Below, in pieces: positions 8,999 to 17,960 of a DNA stretch of 53,924 bases. Below the pieces are notes generated by a model, which searched no databases, was not told where the DNA came from, and was given only the letters and a program-made list of their open reading frames with translations. The stretch is from Planctomycetota bacterium (lineage in GTDB: Bacteria; Planctomycetota; UBA1135; UBA2386): contig JAQCBR010000012.1 in the NCBI GenBank assembly GCA_027621295.1, positions 1 to 53,924 of the forward strand. The letters are read 5' to 3'. The translations under genes and the position numbers were made by a program. Numbering within the stretch: position 1 is the stretch's first letter; each line of letters opens with the position of its first letter.

Positions 8999-9801
8999 GG
9001 ATGCCCGGGCGGGCTCACGATGTCGGGACGGCCGGCCAGCAGCCCCTCGGCGCGCGCCCGGATCCCGCGGATGCCGCGGTCGGAGAGCAGGTAGCCGGGG
9101 TTCATCACCTTCGTGCCGACCGCGACCGCGACGACCCCGTGGGCTGCGTAGTCGTCGACGTCCTCCACCGCACGAATCCCGCCGCCGCCGATCAAGCGGA
9201 GCTCGTCCGCCGACGAGCCCACCAGCTCGTGGAGCCTGCGGATGCACTGGAGCGCGACCGGCTTGAGCGGCTTGCCGCTGAGGCCGCCCGCCGGGACCGG
9301 CAGCGTGTTGCACGCGTGGAAGCTGCGGATGCCGGCCGCCCACGCCTGTTCGAACATCGTCTCGAACTGCACCGGCGGCAGCTTGGCGATCACCGGGACG
9401 CCGGTGCCGATCGCCCGGGCGAACAGGTCCTCGGGCCAGTCGATCTCGCCGACGTTGGGGCACGACATGTTGAGTTCGACCGCGAGCGGTCGGACCCTTT
9501 GGATCCCGTCGAGGAGGCGCCACCACTCGTCGGGCGAGAACCCGTGGACGCTGACGAGCTTGTCGGCGCACGTGATCTTCCCGGCGTCGACCTTCCGCTC
9601 GAGCCACTCGATGCCCGGGTTGCGGAGCCCGATCTTGTTCACCCAGGCCCGGAGACGGGGGTAGTAGCGGACCGTCTTGAGGATCCGCCACAGACGGCCC
9701 GGACGGCGGAGCGCCGTGAACGTGCCGAGCGTCGCCACCGCGCCTTCGGGCTGGACGTAGTTGCCGAAGGGGGCAGAAACGACGAGGCGGGGCGTAGTCA
9801 T
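8995..9801 (-). CDS. Dihydroorotate dehydrogenase-like FMN protein
   Basis: The 268-residue protein matches the class 1 dihydroorotate dehydrogenase fold. NKIGLRNPGIEW resembles the substrate-loop region and ELNMSCPNVG contains the class 1 catalytic Cys. CNTLPVP followed by GGLSGKPLKPVAL binds orotate/FMN in known enzymes, and IGGGGI binds the FMN phosphate. It is shorter than usual (about 300-310), mainly at the N-terminus. No other pyrimidine genes are nearby and it heads a run of hydrolase/dehydrogenase genes, so it may be a true PyrD or a relative with another substrate. I left the pyrD symbol off for that reason. Confidence 0.8.
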   Translation of the reverse strand: MTTPRLVVSAPFGNYVQPEGAVATLGTFTALRRPGRLWRILKTVRYYPRLRAWVNKIGLRNPGIEWLERKVDAGKITCADKLVSVHGFSPDEWWRLLDGIQRVRPLAVELNMSCPNVGEIDWPEDLFARAIGTGVPVIAKLPPVQFETMFEQAWAAGIRSFHACNTLPVPAGGLSGKPLKPVALQCIRRLHELVGSSADELRLIGGGGIRAVEDVDDYAAHGVVAVAVGTKVMNPGYLLSDRGIRGIRARAEGLLAGRPDIVSPPGHP

Positions 9802-9945
9802 CGTGCGGCGCGCGACGATATCGACGGGAGAAGCACGTCGCCACGCCGAGCGCGCGCCGGCCGCGACCCGCCACCCGTGACCGGGGCGCCGTGCGCCGGA
9901 TACATTGCCGCGCCGCGGCCCGAAGCCCAGTCCCCTGCCGAACCC

Positions 9946-12066
9946 GTGAAGTCCGAGACCAAGCTGCTGCTGGCGACGATCGCCCTCGGGCTCCTGCACG
10001 TCGCCCTGCTCGGCTGGCTGGCGGACGCGGTGCCGTTCACGCCGGACGAGCGCGGCTACTTCCTGTCGGGCCGGAACCTCTCGCTGGGCCGGCCGTTCGA
10101 GGTGCCCGAGCAGCGGTTCCAGGGACCGCTCGGCCTGTGGGCGAACCAGCTGTTCGTCGACGGCGCCCGCGTCGACCCGGACGACCTCGAACCGGTCCGC
10201 GCGACCGCGCGGTTCGGGATGCTCGGCTTCGCGGCCCTGCTGCTCGCCGTCGTCGGGCTGTGGGCGCACCAGCTTTACGGCCGCCGCGCGGCGCTGCTCG
10301 CGGTGTTCCTCGCGGCGACGAGCCCGACGCTGCTGGCTTACGGGCCGCTGCTCGCGGTCGACGTCGCGCTGGCGGCGACCAGCACGCTCGCGTTCTTCGC
10401 GCTCTGGCACGCACTCCGCCGCCCGTCATGGCCTCGGGTCCTCGCGTTCGGCGTCGCCACCGGGCTCCTGCTCGCGACCAAGTACACGTCGCTGCTCCTC
10501 GTCGTTGCGGCGGTGTGCGCCGTCGGCGTGGCCGTGCTGCGCGGTGCAGACCTGATGCCGGGAAGACCCGCCAACCGCAGGCTCTTGGCGCGCCTCGGCC
10601 GCTCGGTCACAGCGCTCGTCGCCGCGGGCGCTGTGGCGCTCTTGGTCCTGCACGGCTGCTACGGATTCGCGGTGCCCGCCTTCGACGCGGGAGGCGCTGC
10701 GGGCCTGACCTCGGGCGTGTTCCGCGCGCTCTGCTCGGTACCGCTCGGGCACGCGCTACTCGGACTCCTGCCCGAACCGTTCGTGCTCGGCGCCGACTAC
10801 CAGGCCACGGTCTCGCGCGACTTCTCGGGCACGTTCCTCGACCACGCGGGCAGCCACTGGGCGTACTACCCGACGTCGTTCCTGACGAAGACGCCGCTCG
10901 GCACGCTGCTGCTGTTCGCGCTCGCGCTCTGGCAGCGGCCGGACCCGACCTCGGCGCGTCGACGGTTCGCCGGCATCTGCCTCGCCGCGCCCGCACTCGT
11001 GCTGCTCGTCTACCTGAGCGTCGCGAGCTCGCTGCAGATGGGCATCCGCTACCTGCTGCCGCTGCTGCCGATGCTCTTCGTCCGCACCGGCGGTCTCGCG
11101 GCGACGCACTTCGCGCGCACGGCGATCGGGAAGCTCGCGCTCGTCGCGGCGACGGCGAGCTGCGTCTGGGCCGCGGTCGGCGCGTGGCCCCACCACATCG
11201 GCTACTTCAACGTCGCGGTCGGCGGGCCGGCGCACGGCTACCGCTTCTTCGCCGACGGCAACTGCGACTGGCTGCAGCGGTTCGACCGCGGCCAGGTCCT
11301 GCTGCGGGAGCGCCTCCCGGACGTCGACATCGTCACGCCCGGCGCGGACCCGAGGTTCGGCAAGGTCGCGGCCTACGCGCTCGACCTGAAGCCTGCCGAC
11401 CCTGAACGGCCCGGCAGGACCTACCACTGGCTGACGCGGTTCCCGGTCGTCGACCACGACTCGTCGGCGTGGATCGTCTTCGACGCGAGCCGGGAGCGCT
11501 TCGACGAGGCGGTCGGCGCGGGCGATCCGCGCGCCGCCTACGACCTGGCCCTCGCGCTGCTCCGCGACGGCGACCGCGACGAGGCGCTGCGCGCCCTCGA
11601 CAGCGCGGGCGACGGGCCGCGCGCCATGGCGCTGCGCGGGATCGTCGCTCGAGACCAGGAGACCGTGGCCGCGGGTCCCCGCGACGCGGCGGCGCGCATC
11701 GCGCTGGTCCAGGGGCTCCAGGCGCTCGGGCACGCGGAGCTCGCGCTCGCGTTCTTCGGGGAGCCTGTGCCGGCCAGCCGCCTGTTCTGGTTCACGCTGA
11801 TGGTCGAATCCGGTCAGCTCGGACCCGCGGTCGCACACCTGCAGGAACATCTCGCCGAGGGTGATCACGCCACCGCGCTGCTGTTGGCCCAGGGACTGTT
11901 CTGGCAGGCGAAGCCGGAGGAGGCCCTGGCCGTGCTCGAGGCGAACGGACCGGCCCCGTCGCAGGATCCACTCCGGTCGAACTGGCAGAAGTTCGAAGAA
12001 GAAGTGCGGAAGGCCGCGCGGGCAGTCGCCATGCTCCGGGGTCCCGCGGCGGAACAGGACCGATGA
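9946..12066 (+). CDS. GT39-type membrane glycosyltransferase with C-terminal TPR-like region
   Basis: The 706-residue protein begins with a membrane helix followed by PFTPDERGYFLSG, whose Asp-Glu pair matches the catalytic acidic motif in the first outer loop of PMT/ArnT-type (GT39/83) transferases. About ten membrane helices follow to about residue 400. The C-terminal third is soluble and has alpha-helical pairs such as AYDLALALLRDGDRDEALRA and LQALGHAELALAFF, suggesting TPR repeats. Such enzymes use polyprenyl-phosphate sugars as donors. The GTG at 9946 was chosen because the open frame before it overlaps a divergent gene; the stop overlaps the next gene (ATGA). Acceptor unknown. Confidence 0.82.
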   Translation: MKSETKLLLATIALGLLHVALLGWLADAVPFTPDERGYFLSGRNLSLGRPFEVPEQRFQGPLGLWANQLFVDGARVDPDDLEPVRATARFGMLGFAALLLAVVGLWAHQLYGRRAALLAVFLAATSPTLLAYGPLLAVDVALAATSTLAFFALWHALRRPSWPRVLAFGVATGLLLATKYTSLLLVVAAVCAVGVAVLRGADLMPGRPANRRLLARLGRSVTALVAAGAVALLVLHGCYGFAVPAFDAGGAAGLTSGVFRALCSVPLGHALLGLLPEPFVLGADYQATVSRDFSGTFLDHAGSHWAYYPTSFLTKTPLGTLLLFALALWQRPDPTSARRRFAGICLAAPALVLLVYLSVASSLQMGIRYLLPLLPMLFVRTGGLAATHFARTAIGKLALVAATASCVWAAVGAWPHHIGYFNVAVGGPAHGYRFFADGNCDWLQRFDRGQVLLRERLPDVDIVTPGADPRFGKVAAYALDLKPADPERPGRTYHWLTRFPVVDHDSSAWIVFDASRERFDEAVGAGDPRAAYDLALALLRDGDRDEALRALDSAGDGPRAMALRGIVARDQETVAAGPRDAAARIALVQGLQALGHAELALAFFGEPVPASRLFWFTLMVESGQLGPAVAHLQEHLAEGDHATALLLAQGLFWQAKPEEALAVLEANGPAPSQDPLRSNWQKFEEEVRKAARAVAMLRGPAAEQDR

Positions 12067-12842
12067 CGCAGAACGACACCCCGAACCGGCCGCGCGTGTT
12101 CATCGTCATGCCCGCGTACAACGCGGAGCAGACGCTGGAGGCGACGCTGCGCGACATCCCGGAGGGGTGCTACGACGAGATCCTCGTCGGCGACGACTGC
12201 AGCTCGGACGGGACGGTCGCGCTCAGTGAGAAGCTCGGGCTGACGACGCTCGTCACGCCCAAGAACCTCGGCTACGGCGGCAACCAGAAGATGCTGTACC
12301 GCGCGGCGCTCGAGCGCGGCGCGGACATCGTCGTGATGCTGCACCCGGACAACCAGTACGACGCGACGCTGGTCCCCCACTTCGTCGGCTTCATCCAGAA
12401 CGGCGTCTGCGACGTGATCCTCGGCAACCGCATCCGCTCGCGCCGCGAGGCGCTCGGTGGCGGGATGCCGGCGTGGAAGTACTTCAACAACCGCCTGCTG
12501 ACGATCTTCCTGAACCTCGTCTACGGGCAGAACCTCGGCGAGTTCCACTCGGGCTTCCGCGCCTACCGGCGCGAGGTGCTCGAGAAGGTCGCGTTCGAGC
12601 GCAACGTCGACGCGTTCGGCTTCGACGCGCAGTTCCTCGCGCAGGCGATCTGGTTCGGCTTCAAGGTCGCGGACGCACCGATGCCGGTCCGCTACTTCAA
12701 GGAGGCCTCGTCGATCCGGTTCTGGCCGTCGGTCCGATACGGCCTCGAGAACCTTCGGGTCGCGACGGCGTTCCTGTGCCGCAAGCTCGGCATCCGACAG
12801 GCGCTGTTCGAGCCGTCCAGCCGCGACAGCTCGACGACCTGA
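12063..12842 (+). CDS. Family 2 glycosyltransferase, dolichol/polyprenyl-phosphate-mannose synthase-like
   Basis: The 259-residue GT-A enzyme has VFIVMPAYNAEQTL at the N-terminus, VGDDCSSDGT, KNLGYGGNQ, a MLHPDNQYD metal/nucleotide region and the acceptor-side motif GEFHSGFRAYRRE. This pattern is typical of prokaryotic DPM1-like synthases, which charge polyprenyl phosphate with a sugar from a nucleotide sugar on the cytoplasmic face. No C-terminal membrane helices are present. Start and upstream stop overlap by four bases. Its likely role is to supply the lipid-linked donor for the adjacent GT39-type enzymes. Confidence 0.9.
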   Translation: MTQNDTPNRPRVFIVMPAYNAEQTLEATLRDIPEGCYDEILVGDDCSSDGTVALSEKLGLTTLVTPKNLGYGGNQKMLYRAALERGADIVVMLHPDNQYDATLVPHFVGFIQNGVCDVILGNRIRSRREALGGGMPAWKYFNNRLLTIFLNLVYGQNLGEFHSGFRAYRREVLEKVAFERNVDAFGFDAQFLAQAIWFGFKVADAPMPVRYFKEASSIRFWPSVRYGLENLRVATAFLCRKLGIRQALFEPSSRDSSTT

Positions 12843-12850
12843 ACCTCTCC

Positions 12851-14974
12851 ATGGTCCGCGCCCACCTCGCCGCGATCTGCATCCCGGTCCTCCTGGCTGC
12901 GGGCCTGCTCGGACCTTCGGTCCTGGCGGCGGGGTTCCTGTCCGACGACTACGTGCTGCTGAACCTGCTCAGCGACGACGGTCGCTCCGCCGACTGGGTC
13001 GAGATCGCCCGGCAGTTCGGCGACCGCTGGCTCTACTCGCAGGCGTACTGGCGGCCGGTCATCAACGTCGTCTATGGGCTCAATGCGGAGCTCGCCGGCT
13101 TCACGCCGGTCGCGCTCGCCTCGGTGAACCTGGCGCTGCACCTGATCACGGTCGCAGCGACCGCGCACCTCGCGTTCCAGCTCTCGCTCCCGCAGGTCGA
13201 TCCCTGGGTCCGCGCGACGGCGGCGATCCTCGCAGGCGCGGCGGTGACCGCACACCCGGCGGCGGCGGAGACCGTGCTCTGGATCTCCGCGCGCGTCACC
13301 GGCGTCGAGGTCTGCTTCCGGATGCTGGCTCTGGTCGCGTTCCTCTCCTACCTGCGCGAGCCAACAGCCGGCAGGCGCGCCGGATCGATCGCGCTCTGCG
13401 CGCTGGCGCTGGCATCCAAGGAGTCCGCGGTCGTGCTGCCTCTCGCGCTGCTCGCGATCGACGTGCTCGACGCACCGGGGCGCCCGCTCCACGAGCGCAT
13501 CCAGATCCACGCGCCGCTGCTCATCCTGTGGAGCAGCTACGCGATCGTGCGCGTGTTCGTGCTCGGCGCGTTCGTCGGCAGCCCGATCCCCGAGCCGGGC
13601 CTGCTCGGCGCGTGGGACATCCTGCAGCCGAAGCTCGAGGGACTGTTCGGCGTCGACGGCATCGCGCACGGCGTGCCCTGGGCGGTCTTCGGGCTCGCGT
13701 TCGTCCTGGTGCCCGCGATCCGGCACGGCGGCGCCGCGCAGGCTGCCGCCTGGACGCTGTTGTTCTGGCTGCTCGCCTGCTTCGCTCCGACCTACAAGAC
13801 GCCACTCGGCGCGGGTCTGGTCGGGACCAGGATGCTCTACGACGCGCTGCCCGTGCTCGGCCTCGCGCTCGCGTACGGGCTCGTCCACGCCGAGCGACCG
13901 GTCACCCGCCTCGCCGCGACGATCGTCGGAGCGGTCGCGCTCGGCGTCGGCTTCCCGCCCACCGAGGAGTATGCGGCGGAGTTCCGGACCGCGTTCCGGA
14001 GCAACGAGGCCGCGCGCCTCACGCTGGAGGAGCGTGGGCAGACCGCGAGCGCCGAGAAGCCGCTGGCGATCCTGTCCTTCCCGCCTACCCCAGAGGTGCC
14101 TGGGCCGATCAACCCCGTCTCGTACTTCGCGCTCGGGCGAGCGCCGTACGCAGCGCGTCCGTTCGTTGCGGTAGGACTCGGCAGCATCCTCGACCGGTTC
14201 CCGTTCGCGCCGGACGTCTGGCACGACCCTCGACCGATCCACGCCGCGCTCGCCGCTGGATCCGCAGTCGCGCGGTTCGACGCGGGGAGAGATGCGCTCG
14301 CGTTCTGGGAGCGCGCGCCCGACCTCCCCGCCGTGTCGTCCGACGGGGACGCGCTCGAGCTCCCGCCGGAGACCCACCCGCTCACGTTCGAGGAGCTGAT
14401 CGTCGTCGTCGAGGGTCGCATCGACGGCGGCGCGGTCGCGCTCCGCACCAGCGTCGGCGAGTTCGGCGGACCGGCCGGCCTCCCGCTCACGGGGGGCGGC
14501 GTCGACGGACAGCGGTCCCGACAGGCGATCGACCTCTCCTCGCGGCCGGACCTCCTCGCGCTCGCGATGGCCGACGGGACGCTCGACGGCTTCCGCGCGA
14601 TGGTGTCGGGGCCGGGCCGAGTGGTCGGCATCGAAGCGCGCCCCCGTGTCGCCGAGCTGCCGCTCGCGGCGCGGCTCGACGGACGGCTCGTCCCGTTCGC
14701 CGATCTGGACTCCGCGCTGATCGCGCCCATGGCCGACCCGACCGACGTGATGCACCTGCTGCTGCTCGGCGAGGCGACCGCGTTCCGGGTGCCGGTGACG
14801 CCGGGCGAGCCCGTGCGGCTGCCGCAGCGCGTCCTCGACCAGGTCCGGAACTTCGGGAACGCGCTCCACGCCCACCGCTTCTGGTACGCGTTCGCCGTCG
14901 ATGCAGCGCCCGGACGGGCCGCCGCACGGACCTCGCTGGATCGCTTCGAGGTCACCGACCTGCCGCGCCGGTGA
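12851..14974 (+). CDS. Multi-pass membrane protein, TMTC-like, with large C-terminal soluble domain
   Basis: The 707-residue protein has an N-terminal helix followed by FLSDDYVLLN and YWRPVINVVYG, a layout also seen in the TPR-bearing membrane protein at 47450-49102 and in TMTC-type O-mannosyltransferase relatives. About ten helices run to about residue 360. The remaining ~350 residues are soluble and have no recognisable TPR or catalytic motif. It begins eight bases after the GT2 gene, so it belongs to the same plus-strand operon. A glycosyltransferase role is inferred from topology and context. Confidence 0.75.
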   Translation: MVRAHLAAICIPVLLAAGLLGPSVLAAGFLSDDYVLLNLLSDDGRSADWVEIARQFGDRWLYSQAYWRPVINVVYGLNAELAGFTPVALASVNLALHLITVAATAHLAFQLSLPQVDPWVRATAAILAGAAVTAHPAAAETVLWISARVTGVEVCFRMLALVAFLSYLREPTAGRRAGSIALCALALASKESAVVLPLALLAIDVLDAPGRPLHERIQIHAPLLILWSSYAIVRVFVLGAFVGSPIPEPGLLGAWDILQPKLEGLFGVDGIAHGVPWAVFGLAFVLVPAIRHGGAAQAAAWTLLFWLLACFAPTYKTPLGAGLVGTRMLYDALPVLGLALAYGLVHAERPVTRLAATIVGAVALGVGFPPTEEYAAEFRTAFRSNEAARLTLEERGQTASAEKPLAILSFPPTPEVPGPINPVSYFALGRAPYAARPFVAVGLGSILDRFPFAPDVWHDPRPIHAALAAGSAVARFDAGRDALAFWERAPDLPAVSSDGDALELPPETHPLTFEELIVVVEGRIDGGAVALRTSVGEFGGPAGLPLTGGGVDGQRSRQAIDLSSRPDLLALAMADGTLDGFRAMVSGPGRVVGIEARPRVAELPLAARLDGRLVPFADLDSALIAPMADPTDVMHLLLLGEATAFRVPVTPGEPVRLPQRVLDQVRNFGNALHAHRFWYAFAVDAAPGRAAARTSLDRFEVTDLPRR

Positions 14975-15032
14975 GCCCGGCCGCGGCCGGCACCTTGTCC
15001 TCGACCGAGACCGGGCTAGTTTCCCAGCCCTC

Positions 15033-15668
15033 ATGCCCGCCCGCTGGACAGCCCTTGCCGCGACCGCAGCTCTCGCCGCCTGCGCGACACCCCGCGTGCC
15101 GGCGAGACCAGCCCTCGAGCGGACCTCGACCGTGGTCGCCACGGAGGGACCGCAGGCCATCGGCACCGCGACCGAGGAAGGGTCGCTGCAGGTCGTGGCG
15201 CGGGGGCACTACGGAATCCCTATCCTCGGCAAGTCGCTGTTCTGGGACGGCAACGGCTCGGACCACGACTTCGGGTTCGGCGGCTACGGCTACTACTACG
15301 TCGCGGACGGCATCGCGCTCGGCGCGGGACTGAACGCCACCGCGTTCAAGGTCCCGGGTGCCGACACCTACGGCTTGGAGTTCGAGGCGATCTCCCGCTT
15401 CGACATCGCTCGGTACGGCACGACCCGCGTGTTCTGGGACTTCACCGGCGGCTGGCTCCAGTCGACCGACGGCATCCCGCCGGGTGGCACCGAGTGGAAC
15501 ATGACGTTCTCGTTCGGCCCGGGCATCGACATCCCGCTCGACGTGGGCCAGAGCCTGCAGATCTCGACGATCTACCACCACAAGTCGAACGCGCTCGGCT
15601 CGCAGCACGACCGCAACCCGAGCCAGAACGAGATCCGGACCTCGGTCGGGCTCGCCTGGCAGTTCTGA
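15033..15668 (+). CDS. PagL-like acyloxyacyl hydrolase / lipid A 3-O-deacylase family outer-membrane protein
   Basis: The 211-residue exported protein has a lipobox-like LAAC (Cys 17) and beta-barrel-type alternating strands such as FGFGGYGYYYVAD and WNMTFSFGPGID, and it ends in Phe as outer-membrane barrels do. Near the C-terminus YHHKSNALG carries the His-x-Ser pair (His183, Ser185) of PagL, and Glu200 could complete the triad. PagL removes the 3-position acyl chain of lipid A. The Glu spacing is longer than I remember for Pseudomonas PagL, so activity is uncertain. It follows the glycosyltransferase run on the same strand. Confidence 0.7.
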   Translation: MPARWTALAATAALAACATPRVPARPALERTSTVVATEGPQAIGTATEEGSLQVVARGHYGIPILGKSLFWDGNGSDHDFGFGGYGYYYVADGIALGAGLNATAFKVPGADTYGLEFEAISRFDIARYGTTRVFWDFTGGWLQSTDGIPPGGTEWNMTFSFGPGIDIPLDVGQSLQISTIYHHKSNALGSQHDRNPSQNEIRTSVGLAWQF

Positions 15669-15683
15669 CGGGCGGTGCTCCGA

Positions 15684-15722
15684 CCGCGGGCTGCGGCTAC
15701 GGGCTGCGGCTACGGCCCGCGG
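15684..15722. terminator. Hairpin between convergent genes with 13-bp tandem repeat in loop
   Basis: CCGCGGGC at 15684-15691 pairs with GCCCGCGG at 15715-15722. The stem starts just after the PagL-like stop and overlaps the stop of the convergent GT39 gene. The intervening sequence is a perfect 13-bp direct repeat (15688-15700 and 15701-15713). There is no T-run, so it would be a bidirectional, non-canonical terminator or an mRNA 3' stabiliser. Confidence 0.45.
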
Positions 15723-17200
15723 AACGACCGGCAGAGGAAGACCTCGGCGGTCATCACCTCGTAGCCGAACCGCGTGACCGACACGCGACCGGCCGACTCG
15801 ACGGACTCGAAGTGCGGCCGCACGCGCGCCAGCGCCGCCTTCGCGCGACGGTCCGGGTGAGCGAGCACGAACACCGCGTCCTCGCCGACGTGACCCGCCG
15901 GCGCGTCCCAGTGTTCGAACTGCAGCGCACGCTCGCCGTACACGTTCTGGGCGAGCACCGGCCATCGGTCACCGTCGGCGGCCGACTCGACCAGCGCGTG
16001 CTGGAGCTGGGCCGCATCCTTGTAGTCCGAGCCGAACAGGAACACGTTGCCCTGCTCCTGGTCCATCGCGTCGACGCTCGCCGCGACCTCGGCCGCGCGC
16101 ACGGCGATGCGGTCCCACCCGACCCAGGACGAGCCGCGGCCCGCCGGGAGGAGCACCAGCGCCGGGCCACAGGCGAGGAGGACGATCACCGCGCCGAGCG
16201 TGCGGCCGGTCCACCGCGCGCGGCGATCGCCGAGCCGCGACGCACCGCGCTCGGCCCACCACGCGACGCCGCCGAGGACGAGCACCGCGTACGCCGGCGT
16301 GAACCAGTTGACCTTGACCGTCATCCAGAGCGCGTTGACCAGCAGGTAGGCCGGCAGCGGCAGCCCGAACGCCGCGATCCACACGGCCCGCGGGTCGCGC
16401 TCCTTCGCGCGCGTCAGCCAGTAGCCGAGGCCGAGCGGCAGCAGCAGCACGAGCGCGGGGTTGAACATCCCGAACTGCTGGCCGACGACCTCGAAGAAGC
16501 CGCCGAGGTCCAGCTCGGCCTTCGCGTAGCGGTCCGACGTCTGGAAGCGGAACGACTCGAAGTCGTTCCGGAAGTTCCAGAGCACGACGGGCGAGAACAC
16601 CACGCCCGCGGTGACCACCGCGAGGTAGGGCCAGGGCGTGAGGAGCTGGCGCCGCATCGCCGGATCCAGCAGCAGCACCAGGACCCCGCCGATCGCGAGG
16701 AACGCTGCGGTGTACTTGCCGAGCAGCGCGGCCCCGGCGAAGACCCCGGCCATGCACCACGCGATGGCGCTCCCCTGCCGCGCGCGCCACAGCGCGAGGA
16801 TCGACAGGAGCCAGAACAAGGTGAGCGGCGAGTCGGGCGTCGCCAGGAAGCGCGTCGTCGCGAGCGCCGGCACCGCGAGGCCGGCCCAGAGCCACAGCGC
16901 GCGGCCCTTCTCGCCGATCCCGAAATCGACGAGGAGCGAACGCCCCGCCCCGGCGGCCGCGAGTCCCGCAGCCCACGTGACCAGACGGATGCCGAGCGCG
17001 CCGTCACCCGCGAGCTTGCCGCCGACCAGGATCATCCACGCGATCAGCGGCGGATGGTCGAAGTACGACAGGTCGGGATGCTGCGAGTAGCACCAGTAGT
17101 AGGCCTCCTGCGCGAAGATCGGCATCGCCAGGACGAGCCAGAGGCCGAGGAGGCCGGTGACGGCGAAGGCTGTGCGCTCGGACCTTGTGTAGGGGACCAT
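15710..17200 (-). CDS. GT39/ArnT-like membrane glycosyltransferase
   Basis: The 496-residue polytopic protein contains EAYYWCYSQHPDLSYFDHPP in the first outer loop, the hallmark of bacterial GT39/GT83 (ArnT-like) sugar transferases that use undecaprenyl-phosphate sugars. Around ten to eleven membrane helices follow, then a soluble C-terminal domain of about 120 residues. The ATG at 17200 (MVPYTRSER) places the first helix correctly; the open frame further upstream has no conserved features. It converges on the PagL-like gene, which suggests envelope glycolipid modification, although the acceptor cannot be identified. Confidence 0.88.
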   Translation of the reverse strand: MVPYTRSERTAFAVTGLLGLWLVLAMPIFAQEAYYWCYSQHPDLSYFDHPPLIAWMILVGGKLAGDGALGIRLVTWAAGLAAAGAGRSLLVDFGIGEKGRALWLWAGLAVPALATTRFLATPDSPLTLFWLLSILALWRARQGSAIAWCMAGVFAGAALLGKYTAAFLAIGGVLVLLLDPAMRRQLLTPWPYLAVVTAGVVFSPVVLWNFRNDFESFRFQTSDRYAKAELDLGGFFEVVGQQFGMFNPALVLLLPLGLGYWLTRAKERDPRAVWIAAFGLPLPAYLLVNALWMTVKVNWFTPAYAVLVLGGVAWWAERGASRLGDRRARWTGRTLGAVIVLLACGPALVLLPAGRGSSWVGWDRIAVRAAEVAASVDAMDQEQGNVFLFGSDYKDAAQLQHALVESAADGDRWPVLAQNVYGERALQFEHWDAPAGHVGEDAVFVLAHPDRRAKAALARVRPHFESVESAGRVSVTRFGYEVMTAEVFLCRSFRGP

Positions 17201-17306
17201 CACGGAACGGCGCGCACTGTAGCCCTGCACGTCTCGGCAACGGAGTCGGAAGGCCGGCGAGCGGGTGTCTTCCCTGGGCACGCCCCGTCCTGCATCCTGC
17301 CCCGCC

Positions 17307-17864
17307 ATGCACGTGCACGAAGCGATCCGCGCCCGCAGGACCATTCACTCCTACCGCGCCGAGCCCCTGCCGGAGGGCGCCGTCGAACGCGCGCTCGAGG
17401 CCGCGGTGATGGCGCCGAACCACCGGCTGACTTTCCCGTGGCGCTTCGTGCGGGTGGGTGGCGAGACCCGAGCGCTCCTCGCGGAGCTCGCCGTCCGACT
17501 CCAGACCGAGAAGCAGGGCGAGCTGCCGCGCGAGGTCGTCGCCAAGATCCGCTCCAAGGTCCTCGACCCGGCGGAGCTGATCGTGGTGTCGATCGTCCGC
17601 CACGACGACGCGTTCACCGCGCGCGAGGACTACGCGGCCACCGCGTGCGCGATCCAGAACCTCCACCTGTCGCTCTGGGCCGAGGGGATCGGCAGCAAGT
17701 GGAGCACCGGCGGCCCGACGCGCCACGAGGACGGCTACCGCATCCTCGGGATCGACGCCGCCCGCGAAGAGATCGTCGGCTTCGTCTGGGCCGGCCTACC
17801 GGCGAAGGTCCCGCCCTGCCCGGAGCGCCCGGCGCTCACGACGTTCGTGCGGACGTTGCCCTGA
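17307..17864 (+). CDS. Nitroreductase family FMN oxidoreductase (YdjA-like)
   Basis: The 185-residue protein fits the short YdjA-like nitroreductase subfamily: RARRTIHSYRAEPLP near the N-terminus (FMN phosphate contacts), MAPNHRLTFPWRFV, and GIGSKWSTGG in the C-terminal half. These enzymes reduce quinones, nitro compounds or similar electrophiles with NAD(P)H; the physiological substrate is usually unknown. The ATG at 17307 gives the conventional start just before the Arg-rich motif. It stands alone and is followed by two hairpins. Confidence 0.87.
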   Translation: MHVHEAIRARRTIHSYRAEPLPEGAVERALEAAVMAPNHRLTFPWRFVRVGGETRALLAELAVRLQTEKQGELPREVVAKIRSKVLDPAELIVVSIVRHDDAFTAREDYAATACAIQNLHLSLWAEGIGSKWSTGGPTRHEDGYRILGIDAAREEIVGFVWAGLPAKVPPCPERPALTTFVRTLP

Positions 17865-17897
17865 AGCAGCGCGCCCCCCTCGTCACAGCACGTCAGC

Positions 17898-17923
17898 GCC
17901 CGTGATCCAACCGGGTCACGGGC
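17898..17923. terminator. Hairpin downstream of the nitroreductase gene
   Basis: GCCCGTGA (17898-17905) is inverted as TCACGGGC (17916-17923) with a ten-base loop. It lies 34 bp after the nitroreductase stop. There is no T-run, so it is either a factor-dependent terminator or a 3' stabiliser. Confidence 0.4.
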
Positions 17924-17960
17924 TCTCCAGCGGCCGCTCTGCGGCCGCCCAGCAAGCAAC

